64,000 nt of DNA. Source: Pollutimonas nitritireducens. Lineage in GTDB: Bacteria > Pseudomonadota > Gammaproteobacteria > Burkholderiales > Burkholderiaceae_B. This document shows, one piece after another, positions 1 through 8,312 of the stretch. The stretch lies in assembly GCF_002849615.1 (NCBI RefSeq), contig NZ_PDNV01000009.1:62001-126000 (forward strand), given 5' to 3'. The notes under the pieces were generated by a model. That model searched no databases and was not told the DNA's origin. It saw nothing but the letters and a program-made list of their open reading frames with translations. A program made the position numbers and the translations under genes. Within the stretch, counting starts at the first letter, position 1, and each line of letters starts with the position of its first letter.

Positions 1-902
1 CCGACGATCTTGCCGTCGACCCCATAAGGCGCGGTAATGACCGAGACATCGTCCACCGGCATCAACTGCGAATCGCCGCCGATATAGATCTGCACGCCCT
101 GCGCCCGACTGGAAACGTCCAGCAACTGCAAGAGATCGGTTTTCTTTTCGAACAATGAAAACATGCGTCGCAAGCGGTCCATGTCGGAGGCGATCTCGGA
201 AATATCGAGAAGTTTGCTTTCGCCCGATATGACCAGGCTGTCGTCGGCATCAGAGCTTGCGGTGCCTGCTTCGACCGCAGCCTGCATCAAGCGCGAGATA
301 TCGGCTTGCAAGGATGAAAGTTCATCGGTAATGGAAAGGCGGACCTGATCGAAGGACATGCCGGCAAAATGCTGGTTGAAAAAATTGCTGGCCTCGAGCA
401 GTTCTTGCTCGAGGTAGTCACGCGCAACGAAAAGAATGCGATTCTGCACATCGCCGTCAGGGGTGACAATGATAAGCAAGACTCGTTTGTCGGATAACCG
501 TATGAACTCGATTTGGCGGAAAATTTGCGCGCGCTTGGGCGCGAGCACCACACCTGCGAATTGCGACAGATTCGACAGCAAGGCCGCAGCGGCCGTGACG
601 GCACGGCCGGGCTCGGCCGCCGGAAGAATTTGGCGGATATGGCTAGCAGGCAACACTTCGAAGCGCTGCACAGCCAGCAGTCGATCGACGAACAACCTAT
701 ACCCCTTGGGCGTCGGTATGCGGCCAGCAGAAGTATGAGGGCTATGGATCAGACCCAGATCTTCGAGGTCGGCCATGACGTTGCGGATGGTCGCTGGCGA
801 CAAATCGAACATCTTCGACAGGGTACGGGAGCCCACCGGTTGTCCGTCCGCAATATAACGTTCTATCAGCGCTTTCAAAAGCGCGTTGGCTCGATCATCC
901 AT
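1..902 (-). CDS. hrcA: Heat-inducible transcription repressor HrcA (3' end outside window)
   Basis: HrcA represses class I heat-shock genes such as groESL by binding CIRCE operators. The frame begins at an ATG ([20 protein letters not shown]) and runs open off the left edge, giving 300 residues of a family usually near 335-345. Residues 1-75 form the winged helix-turn-helix ([20 protein letters not shown] and the following [17 protein letters not shown]). The rest is the GAF-like domain, including the FNQHFAGM segment. Divergent from nadK, in the order common in Bordetella relatives (hrcA, nadK, recN). No CIRCE inverted repeat is visible in its own upstream region. Identity is secure; the C-terminus cannot be judged. 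Confidence 0.93.
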   Translation of the reverse strand, partial: MDDRANALLKALIERYIADGQPVGSRTLSKMFDLSPATIRNVMADLEDLGLIHSPHTSAGRIPTPKGYRLFVDRLLAVQRFEVLPASHIRQILPAAEPGRAVTAAAALLSNLSQFAGVVLAPKRAQIFRQIEFIRLSDKRVLLIIVTPDGDVQNRILFVARDYLEQELLEASNFFNQHFAGMSFDQVRLSITDELSSLQADISRLMQAAVEAGTASSDADDSLVISGESKLLDISEIASDMDRLRRMFSLFEKKTDLLQLLDVSSRAQGVQIYIGGDSQLMPVDDVSVITAPYGVDGKIV

Positions 903-920
903 GACTATATTTCAGGTACC

Positions 921-975
921 GTTATAAAAAGTGGTTTTTCTACCTACAGCCATGTGGCTGCAGGGACCATATAAT
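921..975. promoter_or_regulatory. hrcA/nadK divergent control region with 14-bp palindrome
   Basis: A perfect TATAAT lies at 970-975 on the plus strand, facing nadK, and a TATAAC lies on the minus strand at 926-921, facing hrcA. Neither has a clear TTGACA-like -35. Between them is the perfect dyad CAGCCATGTGGCTG (947-960), where the nadK -35 would sit, so it could be an operator or activator site. Assignment is inference from sequence only. Confidence 0.35.
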
Positions 976-1020
976 CAACTAAACCCTATTATTCCACCAA
1001 TCATCAAGGTGTCTAACCTT

Positions 1021-1920
1021 ATGCACTTTAAAACCGTTGCGCTCATCGGCAGGCATCAAGACAGCGGGCTGGATGCTCCTTTGCGCAAACTTGCCGGCAC
1101 GCTGCATGCCGCCGGATGCAAAGTGCTCATCGAAGCCGATACCGCCACTAATACCGGTATAACAGAACATGTCATAGCCGATTACGCGGCCATCGGTCAG
1201 CAAGCCGACCTGGCCGTCGTCATGGGCGGAGACGGAACCATGCTGGGCGCCGCGCGCCAACTGGCCGTTACCCGCGTGCCGCTTATCGGCATCAACCACG
1301 GTCGCCTTGGATTCATCACCGACATCCCACTGCACACTGCCAACGATGCGCTAGCCAGCGTCCTGAAGGGCAATTTCGAAATCGAAGAACGCATGTTGCT
1401 CGAAAGCCGTGTCGTGCGGGACGGCAAAATCATGTTTTCGGGCCTGGCCGTGAACGACGTCGTACTGAACCGTGCGGGCCGCGGCGGCATGATAGAAGTT
1501 CGTGTGGAACTCGATGGCGTATTCATGTACAGCCAGCGTGCCGACGGCCTGATTGTGGCCACGCCCACGGGTTCGACGGCGTATTCACTGTCTGCCAATG
1601 GCCCTATCGTGCACCCTCAGCTGAATGCCATCCTTCTCGTTCCGGTTGCACCGCAAACGCTATCAAACCGCCCTATCGTCCTGCCCGACACTGGTACGCT
1701 CAGCCTTACCATCACGGCGCTGGGCAGGGTCGAGTCCGGCGCCAGCGTCCACTTCGACATGCAGACCTGGTCCGACTGCCAGCCAGGCGACCGCATCGAC
1801 GTACGCAGGGCTCAGCACACGATTCGTTTCGTCCATCCCACTGGTTACAGCATTTTCTCGACGCTACGTCGGAAACTGTACTGGAACCACATGCCCCAAC
1901 TTTCCGACGAGGTCGAATAA
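1021..1920 (+). CDS. nadK: NAD kinase
   Basis: ATP-dependent phosphorylation of NAD to NADP in the cytoplasm. 299 residues, normal for the bacterial family. The GGDGTML motif at residues 69-75, NDVVL near 145 and the signature TPTGSTAYSLS at 181-191 are all intact. The frame extends upstream to 931, but the ATG at 1021 begins the conserved region and fits the family length, so it is preferred. recN follows after 3 bp, suggesting co-transcription. The -10-like TATAAT at 970-975 would give a short leader. Confidence 0.96.
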   Translation: MHFKTVALIGRHQDSGLDAPLRKLAGTLHAAGCKVLIEADTATNTGITEHVIADYAAIGQQADLAVVMGGDGTMLGAARQLAVTRVPLIGINHGRLGFITDIPLHTANDALASVLKGNFEIEERMLLESRVVRDGKIMFSGLAVNDVVLNRAGRGGMIEVRVELDGVFMYSQRADGLIVATPTGSTAYSLSANGPIVHPQLNAILLVPVAPQTLSNRPIVLPDTGTLSLTITALGRVESGASVHFDMQTWSDCQPGDRIDVRRAQHTIRFVHPTGYSIFSTLRRKLYWNHMPQLSDEVE

Positions 1921-1923
1921 TAC

Positions 1924-3570
1924 ATGCTGCGTACCCTGCACATACGCGATTTTGTTATTGTCGATCAGTCCGAGATTCAGTTCGAATCGGGATTTACCGT
2001 TTTTTCCGGCGAAACCGGCGCCGGAAAATCCATACTCATCGACGCGCTTTCGCTCGCCCTGGGAGCCCGAAGCGACATCAACGTGCTCCGCGAAGGTGCC
2101 ACCCGCACCGACATTTCGGCAGTGTTCGACCCACCCGATTCACTGCATGCATGGCTGCGGGAACACGAATTCGATACCGACGATGCGCTGGTGCTTCGGC
2201 GGGTTCTGGACAATCAGGGACGCAGCCGGGCGTTCATCAACGGCTTGCCGGTCACGTTGGGGCAGCTGCGCCAGCTTGGCGAACAACTGGTGGATATCCA
2301 TGGCCAGCATGCGCATCAAAGCCTGCTCAAAACATCCAGCCAACGCGACCTGCTCGATGCGCAGGGCGGCCACCTGCCTTTGCTGCGATTGGTGCAACAG
2401 GCCTGGCAGCAATGGCAGCAGGCCCAGAAGACACTGACCGCCGCACAGCAGAACGCCGCAGCCCTTCAGGAAGAACGCGAACGACTCGAATGGCAACTAT
2501 CCGAGCTCGAGCGCCTCGCTCTCAAGGAAGGCGAATGGGAGAGCATTACCAACGACCACAATAGGCTGGCTCACGCCCAGGCCTTGCTCGATGGTGCCAC
2601 GCAGGCACTTGCAGCCCTTGGCGAAGACGACGGCTCGGCGCAGCACGCACTGAATGCCGCATCCACCCCAATACGCCAGTTGCTGCGGCACGATAAGCAC
2701 CTGCAAGGGGTATACGACTCAATAGAATCGGCGCGCATCGCCAGCGCCGAGGCGATTTCAGACCTGAACAGCTACTTGGACAAGCTGGAACTCGACCCGG
2801 CCAGCCTTGCGCATGCCGAACAGCGCCTTTCCGCGATTTTCGAGATGGCCAGAAAGCTCAAGGTAGAACCTGAAGAGCTACCGGCGCTGCAGCTTTCCTG
2901 GCAGGCCCAACTCGCAGATAGCCGCAACGCAGGCGACATCGAAGCTCTGGAAAAGCAAGCAGCAGAGGCCCGCGATAACTATGCATCTCTGGCAGCCCGG
3001 CTAAGCACAGCACGCCAGGCCGTCAGCAAAACACTTACCAAGCATGTCACTGACGCGATGCAGACGCTGGCCATGAAAGGCGGCGTTTTCGAGGTCAGGC
3101 TCGCATCTTCTGGACCATCCCCGCATGGTAATGAGTCTGTCGAATTCCTGGTGGCAGGGCATGCCGGCACACGCCCGAAACCCTTGGCCAAAGTGGCTTC
3201 GGGCGGCGAACTGGCGCGCATATCGCTCGCATTGTCTGTCATCGCCAGCCAGGCAGCGCGCGTTCCCACGCTTATCTTCGACGAAGTCGACACCGGGGTC
3301 GGAGGAGCGGTTGCAGATGTGGTCGGAAGGTTGCTACGAGAATTGGGCGAGCGGCATCAGGTGCTCTGCGTGACGCACCTGCCGCAAGTGGCTGCCAGGG
3401 GCATGCATCACTACGAAGTCAAGAAGTCGACGGCGGGTTCCAGCACGGTATCCCTGATCCAGGCGCTGGACGAGCCTGGAAGGGTCAACGAAGTTGCACG
3501 GATGCTGGGGGGCCTGAAAATCACCGAAACCACGCGCAAGCACGCCAAGGAAATGCTTTTGGCCGAATAG
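1924..3570 (+). CDS. recN: DNA repair protein RecN
   Basis: SMC-like ATPase acting in recombinational repair of double-strand breaks. 548 residues, against about 553 in E. coli. The N-terminus carries the Walker A motif GETGAGKS (residues 29-36). A long coiled-coil region with many Gln, Ala and Glu residues fills the middle (about 150-380). The C-terminal half contains the ABC signature region (KVASGGELARISLAL) and the Walker B-type TLIFDEVDTG near residue 450. It starts 3 bp after nadK. No LexA box was recognised in the short gap, so SOS control cannot be claimed here. Confidence 0.96.
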   Translation: MLRTLHIRDFVIVDQSEIQFESGFTVFSGETGAGKSILIDALSLALGARSDINVLREGATRTDISAVFDPPDSLHAWLREHEFDTDDALVLRRVLDNQGRSRAFINGLPVTLGQLRQLGEQLVDIHGQHAHQSLLKTSSQRDLLDAQGGHLPLLRLVQQAWQQWQQAQKTLTAAQQNAAALQEERERLEWQLSELERLALKEGEWESITNDHNRLAHAQALLDGATQALAALGEDDGSAQHALNAASTPIRQLLRHDKHLQGVYDSIESARIASAEAISDLNSYLDKLELDPASLAHAEQRLSAIFEMARKLKVEPEELPALQLSWQAQLADSRNAGDIEALEKQAAEARDNYASLAARLSTARQAVSKTLTKHVTDAMQTLAMKGGVFEVRLASSGPSPHGNESVEFLVAGHAGTRPKPLAKVASGGELARISLALSVIASQAARVPTLIFDEVDTGVGGAVADVVGRLLRELGERHQVLCVTHLPQVAARGMHHYEVKKSTAGSSTVSLIQALDEPGRVNEVARMLGGLKITETTRKHAKEMLLAE

Positions 3571-3637
3571 CCCGGGCAGTCTGGTTCCTACACAGGGATG
3601 GTCGGTACCGCAGCGCGGCGGCCTGAGCCGTTATGCT

Positions 3638-4063
3638 CTATTTTGGCTGGCGTGGCGAGCACTCAGGACAAATACCGTAAAGCAGCATCGTATGGCTTTC
3701 AAGATGGAAGCCTTGGTCCCTGGCCACTTTATGCTGGCGCTTTTCGATTTCGTGGTCGGTGAACTCGACCACCTTCCCACAGTTGGTACAAATCAGGTGA
3801 TCGTGATGATCTCCATCATTCAGCTCGAATACCGCCTTGCCGCCATCGAATTGGCTACGCACTAAAATGCCGGCCTGTTCGAATTGCGTAAGCACGCGAT
3901 AGACTGTAGCAAGCCCGATATCGACATCTTCGGCGATCAAAGCTCGATAGACGTCCTCGGCGCTTTGATGGCGCAGGTCAGCCCGCCTGAAAATATCGAG
4001 AATCTTGAGGCGCGGGAACGTTGCCTTCAAGCCCATATTCTTCAATTCACTTTGGTCATTCAT
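3638..4063 (-). CDS. fur: Ferric uptake regulator Fur
   Basis: Iron-dependent transcriptional repressor. 141 residues, typical for Fur. The N-terminal winged helix covers about residues 1-80, with the recognition region [13 protein letters not shown]. The metal-binding part has HHDH at 86-89 and two CxxC pairs (Cys92/Cys95 and Cys132/Cys135) for the structural zinc. Divergent from bamE, as in Bordetella and Burkholderia, and convergent with recN. The 144-bp gap to bamE is AT-rich, but no convincing Fur box was found. Confidence 0.96.
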   Translation of the reverse strand: MNDQSELKNMGLKATFPRLKILDIFRRADLRHQSAEDVYRALIAEDVDIGLATVYRVLTQFEQAGILVRSQFDGGKAVFELNDGDHHDHLICTNCGKVVEFTDHEIEKRQHKVARDQGFHLESHTMLLYGICPECSPRQPK

Positions 4064-4207
4064 AGCTAAAATGTCTCTGGCGGTAATGGTATTGTCCAGG
4101 CATCGGCGGGTTGCCGTACGCCCAACGCAGACTAACGCTAATATGCGTTTATTCTTAAACCTTTATGATAACGGTTTTATTCGATCTGAATATAACAGGG
4201 GCGCTTC

Positions 4208-4711
4208 GTGGTAACGACTGCAAAACCAATATTTTCAACATTACGCACCGGTATGGCGGTAAGTGTACTTGCCATGGCTCTTTCCGCCTGCGGGACGACC
4301 AACTGGGGCTTTCCGTATCGGCCCGACGTCCAACAAGGTAACTGGATCACTTCTGAGCAAGTCGCGCAACTCCAGCAAGGCATGACTCGTGAACAGGTGC
4401 GATTCATTCTCGGCACGCCCACGCTGCAGGATATTTTCCGCAGCGACCGCTGGGATTATCCATACTTTCATAAACCCGGCTACGGCAAGGAAGAAGAGCG
4501 CAAATTCACCGTCTGGTTCGAAGGCGATAGTCTGGTACGCTGGGAAGGCGATGAGCAGCCCGGCCGGCAGCCTTTCCAAAGGACCGACACGGGCAGAGAC
4601 ATTCCAGGCACCGAATCGCAGAGGGGCGATGCCAACGCAGCCGGCGACATCGTGCCAGAGGCGCAACCCGCGCCCATACCAGGCGCTAACAGCGTCGAAC
4701 CGCTGCGCTAG
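4208..4711 (+). CDS. bamE: Outer membrane assembly lipoprotein BamE (SmpA/OmlA)
   Basis: Small outer-membrane lipoprotein of the BAM complex that inserts beta-barrel proteins. 167 residues. A signal peptide ends in the lipobox LSAC with the lipidated Cys at 28. The SmpA/OmlA domain follows (about 40-120), with the family pattern QGMTREQVRFILGTP and a DRWDYPYF strand. The C-terminal tail is proline-rich and poorly conserved. The start is GTG, chosen because AGGGG lies at a good distance upstream and the signal peptide has its basic N-region; an internal ATG at 4253 would remove that. dapB follows after 9 bp. Confidence 0.92.
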   Translation: MVTTAKPIFSTLRTGMAVSVLAMALSACGTTNWGFPYRPDVQQGNWITSEQVAQLQQGMTREQVRFILGTPTLQDIFRSDRWDYPYFHKPGYGKEEERKFTVWFEGDSLVRWEGDEQPGRQPFQRTDTGRDIPGTESQRGDANAAGDIVPEAQPAPIPGANSVEPLR

Positions 4712-4720
4712 GGAGAAACA

Positions 4721-5512
4721 ATGCGTATTGCCATTGCAGGGGCTGACGGACGTATGGGCCGCATGCTCATTGAAGCTATTGTCGGATGCCCCGATCTGGA
4801 ACTGACTGTGGCCCTCGACCGGATCGGATCATCGGCCATCGGTCAGGACGCTGGCGCTTTCCTGGGCCACGACACCGGTGTGTCCATTACTGCCGACCTC
4901 GATGCCTTGGCGCAGGCCGATTGCCTCGTCGACTTTACCCGTCCCGAAGGGACGCTACTGCATCTGCAGGCCTGCGTAAAGCACGGCGTGAAATGCGTCA
5001 TTGGAACGACGGGCTTTTCCGACGAAGGCAAGCAGGCTATACAGGCGGCGAGCCGGAAGGTAGCGATTGTTTTCGCGCCGAACATGAGCGTCGGCGTCAA
5101 TGCCACGCTGAAATTGCTCGACATGGCTGCCCGCTTGCTCAATACCGGCTATGACGTGGAAGTGTTCGAAGCGCACCATCGCAACAAAGTCGACGCTCCG
5201 TCCGGAACGGCGCTGGCCATGGGCGCAACGGTTGCTTCGGCATGGGGAAAGAACCTCGATGACGTCGCCGACTGGGCTCGTCATGGCGAAACCGGTGCAC
5301 GCGAAACCGGGCATATCGGTTTTTCAGTGCTGCGTGGTGGAGATATCGTGGGTGACCATACCGTGTATTTCTGCGGCACCGGTGAACGCATCGAAATCTC
5401 GCATAAATCCAGCAGCCGCGCCACCTACGCCCAAGGCAGCCTGCGTGCGGTACGCTATCTGGCGCGCAAGCAATTCGGCTTGTTCGACATGCAGGACGTC
5501 CTGGCTAGCTGA
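4721..5512 (+). CDS. dapB: 4-hydroxy-tetrahydrodipicolinate reductase
   Basis: NAD(P)H-dependent step of the diaminopimelate/lysine pathway. 263 residues, close to the family norm. The Rossmann motif GADGRMG is at residues 7-13. The substrate-binding signature [15 protein letters not shown] is at 150-164 and contains the catalytic His152/His153 and Lys156. GTTGFS at 95-100 is the conserved nucleotide-site loop. Preceded by bamE with a 9-bp gap containing GGGAG. The stop overlaps the end of the convergent murB by 8 bp. Confidence 0.96.
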   Translation: MRIAIAGADGRMGRMLIEAIVGCPDLELTVALDRIGSSAIGQDAGAFLGHDTGVSITADLDALAQADCLVDFTRPEGTLLHLQACVKHGVKCVIGTTGFSDEGKQAIQAASRKVAIVFAPNMSVGVNATLKLLDMAARLLNTGYDVEVFEAHHRNKVDAPSGTALAMGATVASAWGKNLDDVADWARHGETGARETGHIGFSVLRGGDIVGDHTVYFCGTGERIEISHKSSSRATYAQGSLRAVRYLARKQFGLFDMQDVLAS

Positions 5513-6524
5513 CCGGTACTGGCTCCTGCTCAAGCAGCACGCCGAAGCGGCTCATGACATCGTCTTGTATCAACTTGGCAAGTCGTTTGATGTCCTGAGC
5601 CGTCGCCCCGCCATAATTGACCAGCACCAGGGCCTGACGTTCGTGCACGCCAACGGAGCCGACACGGCGCCCTTTCCATCCGGCACGATCAATCAGCCAT
5701 CCCGCAGCCAGCTTGTACAGCCCACCATCCTGGGGATAGGCGACTACTCCGGCCACCATGCTCTTGAGGGACTCATACTGCGCCAGCGTAACAATGGGAT
5801 TCTTGAAGAAGCTGCCAGCATTACCCAGCAACGTGGGATCGGGCAGCTTTTCTCGCCGAATTTCGCACACCGCATCGAAAATCTGTTTCGGCGTGACCGA
5901 GGCCGCAGCCTTTTCCAGAACAGGATGCCGCCGTAAATCGGGATAGTCGAGTACCGCATGCCAGCGCCTCGGCAATTTGAAACGGACCTTCAGAATTAAC
6001 CACCGACCGGGTTTGGCCTGTTTGAAGAAGCTATTCCGGTATGAAAACTGGCAATCGGCGGCGTCCATGTCGACCAACCGGGCATCGAGCATGTCCCACG
6101 CAACCAGGCTATGAAAGCGCTGGTCCAGTTCGACGCCATAGGCACCGATATTCTGGACGGGCGCCGCACCAACCGTGCCGGGTATAAGCGCCAGGTTTTC
6201 AAGTCCATTCCAACCCCGCCCCACACAGCCCGATACGAACTTATGCCAATTCTCCCCAGCATGCGCCTCGATGATCAATTCGTCATTGGTTTCACTATGG
6301 ACGCTTACACCTGCGGATTCCACCTTTATCACCAGGCTTTCCAGATCGCGCTCCATGACCACATTGCTGCCGCCGCCCAATACAAACGCTCTCGGATACG
6401 CGCGGCATATCTCGGAAAGCGCACGCAATTGGCTGGTCGAACGATAGCGGGTCATTGCTGCTGCGTGAGCGGGCAATCCCAGTGTGTTGGATGAAAGGAG
6501 GTCGAAACCAGAGATTTCCAGCAA
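5505..6524 (-). CDS. murB: UDP-N-acetylenolpyruvoylglucosamine reductase MurB
   Basis: FAD/NADPH enzyme making UDP-N-acetylmuramic acid for peptidoglycan. 339 residues, a type I MurB like that of E. coli. Visible features are GGGSN (50-54) in the FAD domain, GAYGVEL (127-133), SYRNSFFK (161-168) with the catalytic Arg163, and NAGSFFKNP (235-243) with the proton-donor Ser238. The C-terminal KLAAGWLID and RQALVLVN segments are present. Convergent with dapB, with tails overlapping by 8 bp and no terminator between them. Confidence 0.95.
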   Translation of the reverse strand: MLEISGFDLLSSNTLGLPAHAAAMTRYRSTSQLRALSEICRAYPRAFVLGGGSNVVMERDLESLVIKVESAGVSVHSETNDELIIEAHAGENWHKFVSGCVGRGWNGLENLALIPGTVGAAPVQNIGAYGVELDQRFHSLVAWDMLDARLVDMDAADCQFSYRNSFFKQAKPGRWLILKVRFKLPRRWHAVLDYPDLRRHPVLEKAAASVTPKQIFDAVCEIRREKLPDPTLLGNAGSFFKNPIVTLAQYESLKSMVAGVVAYPQDGGLYKLAAGWLIDRAGWKGRRVGSVGVHERQALVLVNYGGATAQDIKRLAKLIQDDVMSRFGVLLEQEPVPVS

Positions 6525-6549
6525 ATTAAGCCCCGGAGTAAAGTGCTAT

Positions 6550-6580
6550 TTGACAGTGCCCCATGCACCTGTGCTATTAT
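6550..6580 (+). promoter_or_regulatory. Sigma-70-type promoter upstream of tRNA-Gly
   Basis: A perfect TTGACA at 6550-6555 is followed 19 bp later by TATTAT (6575-6580), preceded by TGC as in an extended -10. CTATTA one base earlier would give an 18-bp spacer. It reads away from murB towards tRNA-Gly, whose mature 5' end is about 205 bp downstream, implying a long leader. Inference from consensus only. Confidence 0.5.
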
Positions 6581-6640
6581 TTTGTTCTTCGCTAAATATT
6601 ACTAGATTTTTAACGAGCTTTTTGGTCTTACGCAAGCGGC

Positions 6641-6766
6641 ATGGCAGCATTACTGAACGCCAGGCATCTGCCGAAACCAGCAAATCAAGCTGATTTGCGC
6701 AACGTAGAAAAAACAGTTAATATGCGTGACTTCTTACAAAGCGGTTCTAAACAAACCTCTTTGTAA
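6641..6766 (+). CDS. Possible 41-residue small protein in the tRNA-Gly leader
   Basis: An ATG-initiated frame of 41 codons (begins MAALLNARHLPK, ends GSKQTSL) lies between the 6550 promoter and tRNA-Gly. Its stop codon falls inside the right arm of a 9-bp inverted repeat (6733-6741 with 6759-6767). It has no recognisable domain and no good ribosome binding site, and its codons are AT-richer than in neighbouring genes. It may equally be untranslated leader RNA. Low confidence as a gene. Confidence 0.2.
   Translation: MAALLNARHLPKPANQADLRNVEKTVNMRDFLQSGSKQTSL
6695..6723 (+). promoter_or_regulatory. Second candidate tRNA-Gly promoter
   Basis: TTGCGC (6695-6700), a 17-bp spacer, and TAATAT (6718-6723). 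This gives a start about 60 bp before the tRNA, a more usual distance than the stronger 6550 promoter. The -35 overlaps the right arm of the hairpin at 6680-6698 (GCAAATCA, loop AGC, TGATTTGC). Confidence 0.35.
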
Positions 6767-6786
6767 GCGTTAAATGCAGTACCCAA

Positions 6787-6862
6787 GCGGGAATAGCTCA
6801 GTTGGTAGAGCGCAACCTTGCCAAGGTTGAGGTCGCGAGTTCGAGCCTCGTTTCCCGCTCCA
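6787..6862 (+). tRNA. tRNA-Gly (anticodon GCC)
   Basis: 76 nt including an encoded CCA. The acceptor stem GCGGGAA pairs with TTCCCGC. The D arm is GCTC...GAGC, the anticodon stem CAACC/GGTTG encloses the loop TTGCCAA, and the T arm contains GTTCGAG. Anticodon GCC reads GGC and GGU. A strong terminator follows 45 bp downstream. Confidence 0.97.
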
Positions 6863-6907
6863 AAATTTTTGTTCATGGACTTGCAGTGATGTCCATGGAT
6901 GATTCCG

Positions 6908-6943
6908 AAAAAGGTCGAAAACTTCGCGTTTCGGCCTTTTTTT
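6908..6943 (+). terminator. Rho-independent terminator after tRNA-Gly
   Basis: AAAAAGGTCGAAA (from 6908) pairs with TTTCGGCCTTTTTTT (ending 6943) through one G-T pair, with a short loop and a terminal run of seven T. Confidence 0.85.
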
Positions 6944-7099
6944 CGTCCAGCGAGGTCTACTGATGCCTAGCGCTACCGAACAATTCCGATCGCCCAATCA
7001 CCTCTCGCCCGCTTTCCACAACTGATACAATCCTCAACAACCGGAGCCGGCCATCTGGATCAAGGCCAAAATTGAGGCTAAACTGCCCACGTGAGGCAT

Positions 7100-7158
7100 C
7101 GCAACCTGTTCAACATCAACATGATGCAGACTCGATGTACGTCTCATTTCCCGCTACA
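7100..7158 (+). pseudogene. Degenerate tRNA-Gly 3' half
   Basis: CGCAACCT (7100-7107) matches the anticodon-arm start of the intact tRNA-Gly, and CTCATTTCCCGCTACA (7143-7158) matches its T-arm/acceptor 3' end with two mismatches. The middle is lengthened by 7 nt, the T stem no longer folds and no 5' acceptor half is visible, so it should not be functional. A terminator follows 8 bp later, as after a tRNA gene. It could be a decayed tandem copy or an attachment-site scar. Confidence 0.4.
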
Positions 7159-7165
7159 AATTCCA

Positions 7166-7195
7166 AAAAGGCCCAAACTGAAGTTTGGGCCTTTT
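7166..7195 (+). terminator. Rho-independent terminator
   Basis: A perfect stem, AAAAGGCCCAAAC with GTTTGGGCCTTTT around a TGAA tetraloop, ending in a T-rich run. A-runs on the left arm mean it could act in both directions. Confidence 0.85.
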
Positions 7196-7241
7196 GTTTG
7201 GTGTGCCGGCGTTTCGGTGGGACGATGTAGGAATATGAGCA

Positions 7242-7871
7242 ATGGAAACTGTATTAACCCTGTTGATGGTCGTCGCGGTATGGCAGCTGTTGCGCGTGCG
7301 TTACCAGCGTACGCATATTGCCTTGCTGGGGCATCATTTGGCCAGTTTGCAGCTTGAGCGCCACATAGAAACGCTAACGCAGGGCCACACCCGCGCCATT
7401 CAAGAGAAGGATGAAACACGCCAAATCCAGGTACTGGAAACCTTCGGCCTGACCGAACGCGCAGTGGCAGCACAGGTACAGTCGCTAGCCGACGCCATGC
7501 AGAAGGAAAGCGCGCAGGACACCAGCATGAGTGCCCTCCCCTTTTGCGTGCCTTACGCCGAGCGTTTTCTTCCCTCAGCGCTGCGGGATTTTCGCAAGCT
7601 TCTGCACATCCATGCAGCCGGCTTGCGCCATGCGTTGGACAACGAAGGCCGCTGGGATGCGAAAACCCGCGCCTACCACCTCTCGGCGGAGTTGTATCTA
7701 CTGCAGCATAGCTGCCACTGGTTCTGCAAATCGCGCGCTGTAGCCAATGCGCGCTTGCTGTTGCGGCATCAAGTCAATCACCAGAAAGTACTGGAGTCGG
7801 TGACCGCCATGACCCGCGCGTCTTATCTGCAATGGGTGCAGGATGCTCCTTCCGGACCTGCCGTGCATTAA
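7242..7871 (+). CDS. Hypothetical protein with N-terminal membrane anchor
   Basis: 209 residues, family not recognised. Residues 1-16 (METVLTLLMVVAVWQLL) form one hydrophobic segment followed by basic residues, suggesting a membrane anchor with the rest in the cytoplasm. Residues 30-85 are Gln/Glu/Thr-rich and probably helical. The C-terminal half is rich in His, Trp and Arg (LYLLQHSCHWFCKSR). The start is well supported by AGGAA at 7229-7233, 8 bp before the ATG. It stands alone between a terminator and the luxE-like operon, so no function can be drawn from context. Confidence 0.7.
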   Translation: METVLTLLMVVAVWQLLRVRYQRTHIALLGHHLASLQLERHIETLTQGHTRAIQEKDETRQIQVLETFGLTERAVAAQVQSLADAMQKESAQDTSMSALPFCVPYAERFLPSALRDFRKLLHIHAAGLRHALDNEGRWDAKTRAYHLSAELYLLQHSCHWFCKSRAVANARLLLRHQVNHQKVLESVTAMTRASYLQWVQDAPSGPAVH

Positions 7872-8312
7872 TCCGGGCGCAGACACTACCAAGGACCTGC
7901 TCTTGCCACTGTTCGCAGCCCCGCGTCATCAGGCCTGAAAGTCGAGGCTAGTTTCGGGCACTACAAGCAGATTGAGACCCTGGCACGGTAGAATCCCGAC
8001 ATTGCCTTACCGATCGGGTACCGATTCGACTTAGCGCCGACCGCTATGTTGAGACCATGCCAAGCGCGCGTCCTCGCCGATCAGGGAGGGAGCAATGTGT
8101 ATAATCGGCAATGCTCCGGGGTGTGTTGCAGCCTGAAAGGGCGGACACTGAGATGAATAGAACGAACCCGTGAACTTGAATCGGATCATACCGACGTAAG
8201 GAGAGTGAGTTGTGCAGCGGCGCGCGCAGTACAACTGCAAGCTTTGACACTATCTACGACCCTTTCGGAGCACTACGCCGGCCCTGCCGGTAACACCAAC
8301 GAAAGGGCGAAC
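7872..8312. other. Intergenic region upstream of the luxE-like operon
   Basis: No convincing gene. It holds a perfect TATAAT at 8100-8105 without a clear -35, which is the best promoter candidate for the operon. Near 8011-8025 the word ACCGAT occurs twice around a GATC-centred near-palindrome, possibly an operator. The luxE-like frame stays open upstream to a GTG at 8205 with AAGGAG only 1 bp before it. Confidence 0.35.

Noticed and set aside
903-1020. CIRCE operator for hrcA autoregulation
   Set aside because: No TTAGCACTC-N9-GAGTGCTAA element is present; the visible dyad is unrelated.
4064-4207. Fur box between fur and bamE
   Set aside because: AT-rich stretches such as TGATAACGGTTTTATTC resemble parts of a Fur site, but no 19-bp match of usable quality was found.
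8205-8312. Use of GTG 8205 as the luxE-like start
   Set aside because: AAGGAG is only 1 bp from it and the 36 extra residues show no family resemblance; GTG 8313 has better spacing and gives the family length. The point is not settled.
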